From contig NZ_CP017917.1 in NCBI RefSeq assembly GCF_002119525.1, positions 1,116,001 to 1,180,000 on the forward strand: 64,000 nucleotides of DNA. The letters are read 5' to 3'. The notes beneath the pieces are model-generated. The model was not told the origin of the DNA and made no database searches. It saw only the letters and a list, made by a program, of their open reading frames with translations. This DNA is from Vibrio syngnathi (lineage in GTDB: Bacteria > Pseudomonadota > Gammaproteobacteria > Enterobacterales > Vibrionaceae). Positions within the stretch are counted from its first letter, which is position 1; each line of letters starts with the position of its first letter. A program made the position numbers and the translations under genes. Positions 35,494 to 44,138 of this stretch are shown here, in pieces.

Positions 35494-36023
35494 GGGTGTT
35501 CGGCTTGGATTTTCTTTTTTGCTTCTCTAGCTTGGCGTTTGAGGGCATTAGCTTCATCGTTGTAACCATCATCAGCCTTATCGATAGCTTCAGACTTTAA
35601 AGGGTCACAAATTTGGCTGTATAGACCTCGGCGAACGTCATCGACGTGGTTATATTCAGCAATGTATTTGTTGCTTTGGTTGGTTACCCAAACGCCGTTA
35701 ATCCATTCGTCAAATTGGGTTGACGGTTTTTCTTGCGTCCAAGCATCATCAATTGGGCCAAGTTCTCGGATAGTCTGGATTCTAGTGCAATCTGATTCAT
35801 CATAAATCGTAGTACCTCTATGGTCTTCGATATATTTAGAATTAATCGCCTTGCCAGATTCATCAAAAACCGCAACCACAGCAAAACCTTGCTTTGTGGG
35901 TAATGGCTCAGACTCCAAGGCATCTTTCGGTATGTGATACATACCACCGCGATATTCAGCTTTTACTGGGTTTAGTACTTCTTGAGTTTTATTATCTATT
36001 GGATAGTAAATCTTATCTTTCAT
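35457..36023 (-). CDS. Tail fibre assembly-like protein
   Basis: 188 residues directly after the fibre gene (13-base gap). The C-terminal half resembles the caudoviral tail-fibre assembly chaperone pattern (a Y-S-Q-I-C-D-P-L-K-S-E-A segment followed by charged helix and W-P-T-P-P-E). The N-terminal ~90 residues are beta-rich (Y-Y-P-I-D-N-K-T-Q). The chaperone probably folds the fibre encoded upstream. Position supports it more than sequence. Confidence 0.65.
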   Translation of the reverse strand: MKDKIYYPIDNKTQEVLNPVKAEYRGGMYHIPKDALESEPLPTKQGFAVVAVFDESGKAINSKYIEDHRGTTIYDESDCTRIQTIRELGPIDDAWTQEKPSTQFDEWINGVWVTNQSNKYIAEYNHVDDVRRGLYSQICDPLKSEAIDKADDGYNDEANALKRQAREAKKKIQAEHPWPTPPERSSEV

Positions 36024-36036
36024 ATTAACCGAAACC

Positions 36037-37557
36037 TTAAATTGCTATAGCCATTGGTCGTGCAATATTTCGTGGTCGTGTCACACCTCCATGTGAAGGC
36101 CATAAAGTATCGCCTCTACCGTAATTAGTATGAGTTGAGTAGATTTGTTTTACGCCACCATAATTTTGACCATTAAAATCATCCCAACCCAATAAGCCTT
36201 TGTCATGATATGTATTTTCTACTGCAGCGATGTTACCGTTTTGAATATCATCGCCAGATATAAAACTACCCTTTTGAAAGCTATTAATGGCTCGATTTGA
36301 ATCAATCCCCCTACCTTGATCTAACACCCGTAAGAACTCACCACGAATTTCACCCGTATTAATTGTGCCACCGTTGGTTAAATGCGGATAACGACGAGCT
36401 AGACGCCAGTACACAGTAATAGGTAAATCAACATTGATTTCCATTACAGCCCATTCTGGCGCAGATGTATGCAGCCAAGTAAACGGCATACCGACCTGAT
36501 CGCCGGTGTATGGCACCCAGTAGAACGGCTTAGTGTTATCTGACCATCCTACGTGGCGATTAGATTCCAACAGTGGAGACTTACCCGCTAATGACTCAAC
36601 ATTGGAATACCATTGCCAATAAGTTAATTCACCTGTCGGTTGGTCTCTGGTGTAGCAAATCTCGCCCGTTGTATAAACTCGCTCTGGGGTATACGGCATA
36701 AACTGTGATACCAGCTCATGCTCAGCCAAACCACCTTTAACCCTCCAATCAACCACCGAGCCATCGGCATTGATTCCAGCCAGTTTAGCGACATAGTGCT
36801 GCTCACCGTTTCCGTCGACATAATCGGTTAGCTCGGTTTCAGAAACTGCGATTGTTACTTTGTTTTCCCATACTGAAAGCGCAGCACCTTGGCGAACGAC
36901 ATCCACGTATAAACCGTTGGGGTTAGTGGTGATGGTTTGCAGCACTTCTCCCGATAACACACCACGTAAACCACCGACATAAACAACACCTGGAGTCACT
37001 TTGTACTTGTTCGGGTCAGCTTGTTGGGTCACGTCGAACCCATCCACAAAAGCCGTATGACCATAGTTATCTAAGCAGGCCAAACGGTGGTCTTCTTCGA
37101 TGCCTTTCAAACGTGCTTGATAGTCAATCTGCCACGTCGAAGCATCAATGGTAATTCCAGCGATTTGCGCGGCTCCGTCATAGGCTTGCACCAATGACTT
37201 TGTACTAGCCATACCGTTTTCTTTGGTTTCTTCGGCTTTGTGCACCACCATTCCGCAAGAACTAGGCACATTCTTGTCACGTAGATAAATCGCGTTAAAG
37301 GTGAACTCTGCAACGGTACCGGGGATCACAACTGAATATGCCAGTGCGTTGTCACCAAGTTTGCCCACTTGGTCGATGTCTTGTTGGTGAACCCATAGCG
37401 AAACATCAGGCAAACCATTTCCACGGTTAATTGGCTGGCTTGGGTCTAACCCCGGAATGTGCGCAAAAATCATTTCGTTCATGTCAGGAGCATTACCGAC
37501 ACTGATCTGATTTTGCAGGTAACGCTCAAATTCGAGCGGGATTGCCGTTTGGCTCAT
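36037..37557 (-). CDS. H: Tail-collar fibre protein (DUF3751, gpH-like)
   Basis: 506 residues. The N-terminal ~155 residues match the phage tail-collar fibre domain (DUF3751: I-P-L-E-F-E-R-Y-L-Q-N-Q, then F-N-A-I-Y-L-R-D-K), which attaches to the baseplate. The C-terminal half, ending with the G-R-G-D and R-P-R-N-I-A-R-P-M-A segments, is the probable receptor-binding part and should be host-range-specific. It follows gpI in the tail operon. Confidence 0.85.
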   Translation of the reverse strand: MSQTAIPLEFERYLQNQISVGNAPDMNEMIFAHIPGLDPSQPINRGNGLPDVSLWVHQQDIDQVGKLGDNALAYSVVIPGTVAEFTFNAIYLRDKNVPSSCGMVVHKAEETKENGMASTKSLVQAYDGAAQIAGITIDASTWQIDYQARLKGIEEDHRLACLDNYGHTAFVDGFDVTQQADPNKYKVTPGVVYVGGLRGVLSGEVLQTITTNPNGLYVDVVRQGAALSVWENKVTIAVSETELTDYVDGNGEQHYVAKLAGINADGSVVDWRVKGGLAEHELVSQFMPYTPERVYTTGEICYTRDQPTGELTYWQWYSNVESLAGKSPLLESNRHVGWSDNTKPFYWVPYTGDQVGMPFTWLHTSAPEWAVMEINVDLPITVYWRLARRYPHLTNGGTINTGEIRGEFLRVLDQGRGIDSNRAINSFQKGSFISGDDIQNGNIAAVENTYHDKGLLGWDDFNGQNYGGVKQIYSTHTNYGRGDTLWPSHGGVTRPRNIARPMAIAI

Positions 37558-37592
37558 TGGGTACCTCCTCGATACCGATAAAAGGTCGCAAC

Positions 37593-38255
37593 CTAAAGGC
37601 TGGCAATAAAGACTTGTTGTTGATGTTCAACTGGCTGTGGTTTCACATTCATTTCAACGGCTTGTTTAGTCTCTGCTAAAAACAGGCTGAAATTGTGTGA
37701 GAACTCACCACTGGCAACGGTTAAGGTTGTCGGGAACGTCACTTGAAAGCGGTAACGGCGACATGTCCGCCCATACTGTTCAATCAGTGTTTGAACCAAC
37801 TTGGTGTTATTGGAAATATCACCGTCTGTTAGCTCAATAGTGCAAACATCCCACTGCACTGCATCTTCACGTTCTTTAAACGCTACGATACCAATGCCCA
37901 ACCTTTCAAAAATTCGCTTAAACCCTGCAACGCTGCCTGCGTCTTTGGCATTCACGGCCGCGTATTTCACTCGCTTTCGAAACAGCGAAAGCGGCTCACC
38001 CTCAAAGCGTTTGATGTCTCTATCCCACGCCATTAGCTCCAAGGTGTTTTCGCTGCATGTCAGCGAATCCATTTGGCGAAGCGGGAACAGTAGCCAACCC
38101 CAAACCATTTGGAAGAATGCGAACACGCCTTTTGATAGAAAGTGCGGCTCTTTGATTTCTTCCGACGTGGTGCTTCCGTCTTGCCACCATGGAACTACCG
38201 TTTCCGGTAACTTTGGTGCATGTTGCTCTTGGTTATCGCTTTGAGGTTCAGACAT
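37593..38255 (-). CDS. I: Phage tail protein I (gpI-like)
   Basis: 220 residues between gpJ and the fibre gene, as in P2. The central region (L-E-L-M-A-W-D-R-D-I-K-R-F-E-G-E-P, R-V-K-Y-A) matches the phage tail protein I family, a baseplate component that holds the fibre. It starts 3 bases after the gpJ stop codon. Confidence 0.8.
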   Translation of the reverse strand: MSEPQSDNQEQHAPKLPETVVPWWQDGSTTSEEIKEPHFLSKGVFAFFQMVWGWLLFPLRQMDSLTCSENTLELMAWDRDIKRFEGEPLSLFRKRVKYAAVNAKDAGSVAGFKRIFERLGIGIVAFKEREDAVQWDVCTIELTDGDISNNTKLVQTLIEQYGRTCRRYRFQVTFPTTLTVASGEFSHNFSLFLAETKQAVEMNVKPQPVEHQQQVFIASL

Positions 38256-38258
38256 GGC

Positions 38259-39452
38259 TTACGACCTTACCATTAGCGTTTTCAAACGTGGTTGCTCTAG
38301 GTCGCTGATAATGTCCTCTTGAACCTTCCCGCCTACGGTGAACTTTACCGATTCGACCTGCGCCATATTGGTGTGAATATCAGTACCAAGCAGAGAAAGG
38401 CTAAAGCGGCTTTCTGGTTTGGCGCGGGTCATTTCTGGATAAGCTGCCGTCTCACGAAATGCTGCCCTGATACGGTCTTCGACTTCCAGCAGCTCGTTAA
38501 CTTTGTTTGCTTCGTCTAAGTTGGCCACCAAAACAACATCGGCGATCACATCGTGCTCAGTATCTGGAATAGCCTTACAAGTCAGCACATCACCATGACC
38601 GTGATGCCCTTTAGCCATAATGTGGTCATTTAACTGGTCAAGAACGGGCTGCGGTGTTGCTCCGACTTCCATCAAGATCAACGCTTCTGCAGTGCCCGGC
38701 GTCACTTCACCTGTATTGTTGAAATAGATGTTGTCGCTACGAATCCCGGCAACACTGGAAATAATAGAGCGGTAAACATCATCAATATGCCACTCACCTG
38801 AACTGGTGAAAGCGTTCTGAATACGCAGTGCCAGTTCTTCATTGCTTTCAGCATCTGCGCCTAATTGGGTTATCCAGTCAGGTTCGTTAACCGCATCGAC
38901 AATGCCAGGGATCTCTTCTGGAATGATATTGAAGTAACCGGCAGGTAAATTAAAAGCTGCGCCAGCTTCGAATGCTTCAACCAATACTTTGCCCGTTAGC
39001 TGACCAGCTTCAATCACGGTTTCAGCAAGCACTCGAACTTTATATACCACACCATCAATCGGCAGGGTTTGCACCACCTTACCCGCATCTATCGTTACGG
39101 CATCAGCCGCGTTCGCCTTGGTTAATGTGATATTGCCTTGTGTTTTCTCAGCGTCTTTCGGCTCGATGTCATGATCCCAAGCTTTCAATTCCAAGGCCCA
39201 ACGTTCTGCAGTCGCCACAAACATATTCGGCATGACGTGTTCTGCTAATAGTGTTCTGATTAGCCATACACATGGAGTAACCACGGCTGCGCGAACCCAT
39301 CGCCAAAACGGTGACATTTCAGAGTCGTTAGACACCTTGCTGCCAGCGCCTACCACTTCTAGTTTTAGTTTGGCCTCGAATTCATCTTCGGTAACCGGTA
39401 CACCCGACTCACTTAAAATCTTGATAAAGTTTGCACTTGGTCGTTTGCTCAT
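38259..39452 (-). CDS. J: Baseplate wedge protein J (gpJ-like)
   Basis: 397 residues matching the baseplate J family of contractile tails: G-N-I-T-L-T-K-A near residue 105, an E-S-N-E-E-L-A-L-R-I-Q-N-A-F segment around 200, and A-G-I-R-S-D-N-I-Y-F-N-N. It joins the hub to the tail-fibre network. The start overlaps the DUF2590 gene end by 4 bases. Confidence 0.88.
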   Translation of the reverse strand: MSKRPSANFIKILSESGVPVTEDEFEAKLKLEVVGAGSKVSNDSEMSPFWRWVRAAVVTPCVWLIRTLLAEHVMPNMFVATAERWALELKAWDHDIEPKDAEKTQGNITLTKANAADAVTIDAGKVVQTLPIDGVVYKVRVLAETVIEAGQLTGKVLVEAFEAGAAFNLPAGYFNIIPEEIPGIVDAVNEPDWITQLGADAESNEELALRIQNAFTSSGEWHIDDVYRSIISSVAGIRSDNIYFNNTGEVTPGTAEALILMEVGATPQPVLDQLNDHIMAKGHHGHGDVLTCKAIPDTEHDVIADVVLVANLDEANKVNELLEVEDRIRAAFRETAAYPEMTRAKPESRFSLSLLGTDIHTNMAQVESVKFTVGGKVQEDIISDLEQPRLKTLMVRS

Positions 39453-39814
39453 GCCCCGTTACCTCCTACAGAAAGTTCTAGATCACCATATTCATAAGCG
39501 GTTGCGGTTAAGGTGATGTCACCCGCTTCTAATTCTGTTGCGGTGGCAGTGCCAGGAACGACTCTGACATCACGCTCGGCTAGCTGCTCTATCTGCACCA
39601 TTACATCACTGCGCAAGGCTGGGTTACGCTCTGCCACCAATTGACGCGCCAAACCTGACTCCATAATGGCGTGTTTGATATCTTGCGCGATACTGTATAA
39701 ATCGCTGCACTCGGCAGGCTGTTGGCCCGCGTCCATATCCCAACCACCATCAATTACTTTGATGTCGATGTATTTTTTGCTTTCTGACAAATCGCTATCC
39801 GGCATTGAGTTCAT
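39449..39814 (-). CDS. DUF2590 baseplate protein (gpW position)
   Basis: 121 residues of the DUF2590 type known from K139-like phages (Y-I-D-I-K-V-I-D-G-G-W-D-M-D). It takes the place of P2 gpW, the T4 gp25-like wedge protein, directly before gpJ. It overlaps the end of the tape-measure gene by 20 bases and gpJ by 4, a tightly coupled translation order. Confidence 0.75.
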   Translation of the reverse strand: MNSMPDSDLSESKKYIDIKVIDGGWDMDAGQQPAECSDLYSIAQDIKHAIMESGLARQLVAERNPALRSDVMVQIEQLAERDVRVVPGTATATELEAGDITLTATAYEYGDLELSVGGNGA

Positions 39815-41693
39815 CCCATTCAGCTAATTGGTCCGGTGTAACCCCGTTCGGCGCAGTAATGTAAACGTCACCGTATGAAGTCATGTTGCTACCTTGCGGT
39901 TTATGTGTAGTCGTGACGTTCTGAACCATATTAGGCGGAAGCGTTGGCATTGTGCCTGGCTGTTTATAGTCAGCAATGCTGCCACCGTTAGACGGCGGTA
40001 TTTCTTGCGTATCAGACACCAGTGACGGATTGTTTGCCATATCAACAGCGGGATGAGGCTCTGAATTTACAAATGCAATTTCAGGAGCGTCGAACGGCAC
40101 CGCCTCAATTGACTTAGGTGCATGGCGCTCAGCTTCCACTGCGGCGCTTACCTCCGGTGTTTCGATCTTGCTACCCAGCTCAATATCAACACCAGGGATC
40201 ATATTGAGCAAATCAACAAGCCCCTCAATTGCTCCTGCTATCACATCAAACCAAGAAGCGTCTTTGAATGCGGCGGTTAAGTCGTCCCACCAATAAATTG
40301 CCGCTGTAAGTCCACCAATGAGTAGCGCAATACCCGCCACCACCCAAGTGATTGGGTTCGCCCATAACGCTGCGTTGAACAACCAAGCGGCGGCAGTGCT
40401 TGCCATCGCACTGATACGCAGTAACTTCATGATGCCGTTTAAGCTAGCCAATGTGACAGCCCAACCTGCAGACATCATTTGTCCGATTCCCATTGCGAGT
40501 GACAGTGTTGCCACCACACCACCAAGGGATAAACCTGCAATAGCGACATAGCCCAAAATTTCGGCCAGAAAAGGAAACTCGTCGGCCCAACCGACAACCA
40601 TCATCAACCCGTCAGCCATCGAACCAACAACTGCATTGATAGATGGAAGAATGGCACCAAACACGGCTGCGCGAACGGCAAACCACACGGCTTGCAAGCG
40701 TTCCCATTGGTCGGTCATGTCACTTGCCATTTGTTCAGCTTTTGACATGCCCTGTACTTGGCCAAGTGTTTCAATGCTCCCTGCTAACCCTTCGGTATCA
40801 GCCATGAGTAACTTGATCATTGCTGTGGCTTCTTTTGTGCCAAACGCTTTATCCAGCTCTGCCGATTCCGCTACGCTAAGCGTATCGCCATACTGACCTT
40901 TGAGCTTTTCAAGGATATCCAGCATTGGAAGCATATTGCCGTGACTATCCGTAAAACTGAGCCCTAGTTCATCTTGGGCCTTTGCTACCCCACCCAAGAA
41001 AGCGCGATACTTAGTACCCGCTTCGCTGCCACTCATTGTTGCTTGTAACTTACCAAGAATCGCCATTTGCTCTTCCATGGCAATACCAGCCGCCGTTGCA
41101 TTCGCTCCAACACTGGTAAAAGCACTACTCATGCCTGCGCCCGTAGTCTTGAACATCTCAACAGATTGAGCGGTCATGCCTGCGACTTGCTTAGACCAAA
41201 TCCCAGTTCCCATTTCATCGGCACTATCTTTAAATATGCCGTACATAGTGCCCATATAATTGGTAATGGTGGCCGTGTCTGCTTTGGTTGCGGCCGCAAG
41301 TACTGCTGAGCTTTTGGTTATGTCTGAAAGCTCAGCACCGCGAATATCACCAAATGCCGATTTAATATCGTATGAGGCACCGACAATATCTGTCGCTGAC
41401 TTACCATATTGAACCGATGTCCAGAGTGCCGTTTTTGAAAGCTGGGTAAGATCCTCATCCAGTACGCCCAGTGATTTCACTTCGCCTAACTTTCTGTCCA
41501 TTTCAATCGCAGGCATCAACGCGTTTTGAATAGCAAAGCCAGTTGCAACCAAACCCGCGCCACCTGTCGCCATGTTCTGCATGCCTTGCTTGCCTGCTTC
41601 CATGGAAGATTGCACTTGTTTGGTAATGCCTTGCAGTGGCTTGGTTATTTGATCAACCAGTGCCACGTGCATCAATAGCTTTTCCATACTCAT
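39795..41693 (-). CDS. T: Tail tape-measure protein
   Basis: 632 residues. The N-terminal part has the TP901-type tape-measure core (I-E-M-D-R-K-L-G-E-V-K-S-L-G-V, then repeated helical G-A/A-T segments). At least three hydrophobic stretches lie between about 340 and 470, and a low-complexity C-terminus follows. Length should set tail length. It follows the frameshifted chaperone gene, as in other contractile-tailed phages. P2 gpT is longer (~815), so this tail may be somewhat shorter. Confidence 0.88.
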   Translation of the reverse strand: MSMEKLLMHVALVDQITKPLQGITKQVQSSMEAGKQGMQNMATGGAGLVATGFAIQNALMPAIEMDRKLGEVKSLGVLDEDLTQLSKTALWTSVQYGKSATDIVGASYDIKSAFGDIRGAELSDITKSSAVLAAATKADTATITNYMGTMYGIFKDSADEMGTGIWSKQVAGMTAQSVEMFKTTGAGMSSAFTSVGANATAAGIAMEEQMAILGKLQATMSGSEAGTKYRAFLGGVAKAQDELGLSFTDSHGNMLPMLDILEKLKGQYGDTLSVAESAELDKAFGTKEATAMIKLLMADTEGLAGSIETLGQVQGMSKAEQMASDMTDQWERLQAVWFAVRAAVFGAILPSINAVVGSMADGLMMVVGWADEFPFLAEILGYVAIAGLSLGGVVATLSLAMGIGQMMSAGWAVTLASLNGIMKLLRISAMASTAAAWLFNAALWANPITWVVAGIALLIGGLTAAIYWWDDLTAAFKDASWFDVIAGAIEGLVDLLNMIPGVDIELGSKIETPEVSAAVEAERHAPKSIEAVPFDAPEIAFVNSEPHPAVDMANNPSLVSDTQEIPPSNGGSIADYKQPGTMPTLPPNMVQNVTTTHKPQGSNMTSYGDVYITAPNGVTPDQLAEWDELNAG

Positions 41694-41723
41694 TGCGTAA
41701 TGCTTACCCGCTCTTTACTTCTA

Positions 41724-42190
41724 CTATTTACTGAACAATCGGCTGATTGCGCTCATCACGGCTCGTTCGCTCCGTTCAAACTGGTTTTTATCGAGCCAGA
41801 CGGCACGACTTAAACTTTGTTCATCGTCGAGCTCATTGGGTAGAAAATGACGACGCAGGGCAAAGGCTTGTTCAAGTGGGTTATCTTCAATCCGCTTTGC
41901 CCTGTCGGTTATTTTTTTAGTGAGATTTCAATCCCACCTTTAGAGGCATTACTCACCGTTGCAAATAGCTCGATGGTTAAACCAGGCACGTTATCAAGCA
42001 ATGCGATCAGCGCGTCTTTCTGATCCTGTTTTACCGTGCGAGTCAAATACGTGTATGCAGGCGCCACTTTGTTGTTTGGCATCATGTCATTGGTATGGTT
42101 GTTCGCGTCTTGCACCGTTGGTGTGAACTCAAAATCAGTACCACCGATTACGACTACTACAGGTTTTGATGTGAAAGTTGGTTTAGTCAT
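41724..42190 (-). CDS. Tail assembly chaperone, -1 frameshift product (E/E'-like)
   Basis: The zero frame (41909-42190, 93 residues, ending I-S-L-K-K) stops at TAA right after a run of seven A on the coding strand (41912-41918). The phase is the slippery heptamer A-AAA-AAA. A -1 slip continues I-T-D-R-A-K-R-I-E-D-N-P-L-E-Q-A-F-A-L-R-R and runs 62 more codons to TAG at 41724. Paired short and long chaperones made by frameshifting just upstream of the tape measure are conserved in long-tailed phages (P2 E/E', lambda G/GT). Both forms are probably made. Confidence 0.85.
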
Positions 42191-42423
42191 GCTGCGTCTC
42201 TTCCTTTCAATAAGTTGTAAATTCGATCAAAGCCCGATGCCATATTGCGCTCCATTCGGTCGCCCAACTCTTTTACATCGTCTTTGGTTGCGTAAGTTTC
42301 AGCTACGTGGGTTTTATGTTCAGCCAAATCTTTAGAAACAGCTGTTAATCGGGTGATCACCGCACCCACGACTACGGCAATCAACATTCCTACTGCTGCA
42401 AGTGCAGCTAGCCAGTCCGCCAT
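42187..42423 (-). CDS. Small membrane protein with coiled coil, lysis-adjacent
   Basis: 78 residues: one N-terminal membrane helix (about 5-25), then a coiled-coil-like tail (L-T-A-V-S-K-D-L-A-E-H, K-E-L-G-D-R-M-E-R-N-M). It lies directly after the holin gene with touching ends and overlaps the tail chaperone start by 4 bases. It could be an inner-membrane spanin-like protein or a holin accessory; the sequence alone does not decide. Confidence 0.6.
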   Translation of the reverse strand: MADWLAALAAVGMLIAVVVGAVITRLTAVSKDLAEHKTHVAETYATKDDVKELGDRMERNMASGFDRIYNLLKGRDAA

Positions 42424-43008
42424 CTAGCCCCCTCTAATCGCCGTTTTCAGGGTATGAATTGCGCCCAATGGTGTATTGCCCATAGACACTTGCTTGTCTT
42501 GTGAACGTTTGTGAATGTTGATACCAAGAACTGTCAGCCCAATACCAAACAGAGGCGTCATAGCTACCACGCTATTCACTACAGTGGCGGCTTGCTCTGG
42601 ATGAAACATCATGACGACAGCTAGGCTCAAAAACAGCAATACCCAAGCAGCGCACATCGAGTAACCCCAAGTCGGACGCCAGCGACGCACATAAGGATCA
42701 TTACTAGCAAGCTCAGCCTGCATCGTTGCGTGTTGTTGAGTGAGGGCTAACTTGCGTTCTTCGCTCTCGAGCTTTGCGTGCTCAAATGCCAAGTGTTTCA
42801 GCTCTACTTCATGAAGCGCTTCTAACTGTTTTAGTTTCAAAATGGCTTCTGGATTTGCTGCCAGTTCTTTCTCTATTGCCTGCTGCGTATTTTCGACACC
42901 GAGTGCGCTAGACACCAAGCCGCCCACTGCCGTACCGACAGGCCCGCCAATCAACGTTCCAATCAATGGAGCAGAACTGCCGATCAACGATTTAACCTTG
43001 TCCCACAT
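42424..43008 (-). CDS. Three-helix holin (GTA_holin_3TM type)
   Basis: 194 residues: a glycine-rich N-terminal hydrophobic segment (about 8-38), a charged helical stretch (about 40-100), the S-N-D-P-Y-V-R-R-W-R-P motif typical of this holin family, then two membrane helices (about 117-137 and 142-165). It should form the membrane lesion that starts lysis. It lies 2 bases after the DUF5675 gene. Confidence 0.82.
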   Translation of the reverse strand: MWDKVKSLIGSSAPLIGTLIGGPVGTAVGGLVSSALGVENTQQAIEKELAANPEAILKLKQLEALHEVELKHLAFEHAKLESEERKLALTQQHATMQAELASNDPYVRRWRPTWGYSMCAAWVLLFLSLAVVMMFHPEQAATVVNSVVAMTPLFGIGLTVLGINIHKRSQDKQVSMGNTPLGAIHTLKTAIRGG

Positions 43009-43010
43009 AA

Positions 43011-43433
43011 TCAGTCCTTAATAATGGTGAGTTGCGCAGTTTCGCCAGCTAACTCTGCCATGAGCACATTGAATGCTGCCGTGGAATTCACAACGGCCCA
43101 CTCACCATTAACAAAACCAAAATCAACGCCTGGAGCTAAACATCCTTGCAACTCTTTAGGTGAGTTAGCCTTGTGGATTAGAATATGTGTGCGCAGACTT
43201 GGCCCCTGTCGAGTCACACCCAAAGTGCCCGCTTCTAAGGCATAGCATTCACCAAATCGTGAGGACTCATGAGGGAACAAGCTATATGTACCTTCAACAA
43301 TGCAAGATTCGCTTGGCTTGTTATTCAACATTGGTCGTTCAACAACACAACACACTTTGCTGCCATCTTCACGATGCAGAGTCGAATACGTTCCGTGTTC
43401 AAAGTAGCGGCGTTTCATCAATAATTTTTTCAT
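43011..43433 (-). CDS. DUF5675 protein, probable cell-wall lysis enzyme
   Basis: 140 residues of the DUF5675 type found in lysis modules. A central H-I-L-I-H-K-A-N segment (H83, H87) followed by L-Q-G-C-L-A-P-G (C98) resembles the H...GC active site of L,D-transpeptidase folds. No other endolysin (lysozyme, amidase or peptidase) is visible in the late operon, and the next gene is a holin. I infer that it attacks or remodels peptidoglycan; this is not established for the family. Confidence 0.65.
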   Translation of the reverse strand: MKKLLMKRRYFEHGTYSTLHREDGSKVCCVVERPMLNNKPSESCIVEGTYSLFPHESSRFGECYALEAGTLGVTRQGPSLRTHILIHKANSPKELQGCLAPGVDFGFVNGEWAVVNSTAAFNVLMAELAGETAQLTIIKD

Positions 43434-43442
43434 TGGGAAACC

Positions 43443-43661
43443 CTAAATTAGACCTTTCTCTGCTAGCTGCTGACAGCTAACGCAATACTTACAACCTGCG
43501 ACTTTAATACGGCGCAGCTCTGGGATTTCATCGCCACACTCATGGCACTCTTGCTCACTTTCTTGCTCGCTTGTTTGAACTGACCGTTTACGTTGGCTTG
43601 CAATTGCCATTTCGGTGAATTTGGCTTCATTACTACTGGCATGGTCGATAAAGTCCGGCAT
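43443..43661 (-). CDS. TraR/DksA-type zinc-finger protein
   Basis: 72 residues with a C4 zinc finger: C39-x2-C42 and C60-x2-C63 (E-C-H-E-C-G and Y-C-V-S-C). P2-like phages often carry a TraR/DksA homologue in the late region. Such proteins bind RNA polymerase in the secondary channel and may alter host transcription in the manner of ppGpp. It sits between the tail tube and lysis genes. Confidence 0.85.
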   Translation of the reverse strand: MPDFIDHASSNEAKFTEMAIASQRKRSVQTSEQESEQECHECGDEIPELRRIKVAGCKYCVSCQQLAEKGLI

Positions 43662-43682
43662 TCGTTATCTCTCTAGTTAGGC

Positions 43683-44135
43683 TTAAAGAAGACCGCGAGT
43701 GTCGTCTTTGCTTAGGTATGAAATACCATTGATTCGAACAAAGAGCGGACTTGTCACAAAGCCTTTCAGCTTGCGCTTGGTCTTGTCACTGCTGTTAGGG
43801 TCAATGCTTAACAAATCTGAAATCTGCAGCTTCACACCGAATAGCTCTACTTTGTCTTCGTCGTCACCCGTATTCGCATAAAACATGCAATCGTGAGGTT
43901 TGATACCACGCCAGCTACCTGCTTCACGTGCCTTTTGCTGCAACTTACGAAAGTTGTTCAAGTCCAACTCATATTCCACTTCACAGCCAACTGCACCGTG
44001 AGTAAAACCCGTTGGAATACCACGCTCTTTATCAACGGCTGATTCATCATTGATGGTGGCGGTTGCTGATTCCACATGAACCAGAACACCCAGCATGTTT
44101 ACGTCGAAGCTTCGACCTGTATAACGAGAATGCAT
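43683..44135 (-). CDS. DUF2597 tail tube protein (FII position)
   Basis: 150 residues of the DUF2597 family, starting M-H-S-R-Y-T-G-R-S-F-D-V. It directly follows the DUF2586 sheath gene by 3 bases, the place of the tail tube protein FII in P2. Tube function is inferred from this position and from the beta-rich sequence. Confidence 0.8.
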   Translation of the reverse strand: MHSRYTGRSFDVNMLGVLVHVESATATINDESAVDKERGIPTGFTHGAVGCEVEYELDLNNFRKLQQKAREAGSWRGIKPHDCMFYANTGDDEDKVELFGVKLQISDLLSIDPNSSDKTKRKLKGFVTSPLFVRINGISYLSKDDTRGLL

Positions 44136-44138
44136 TGA

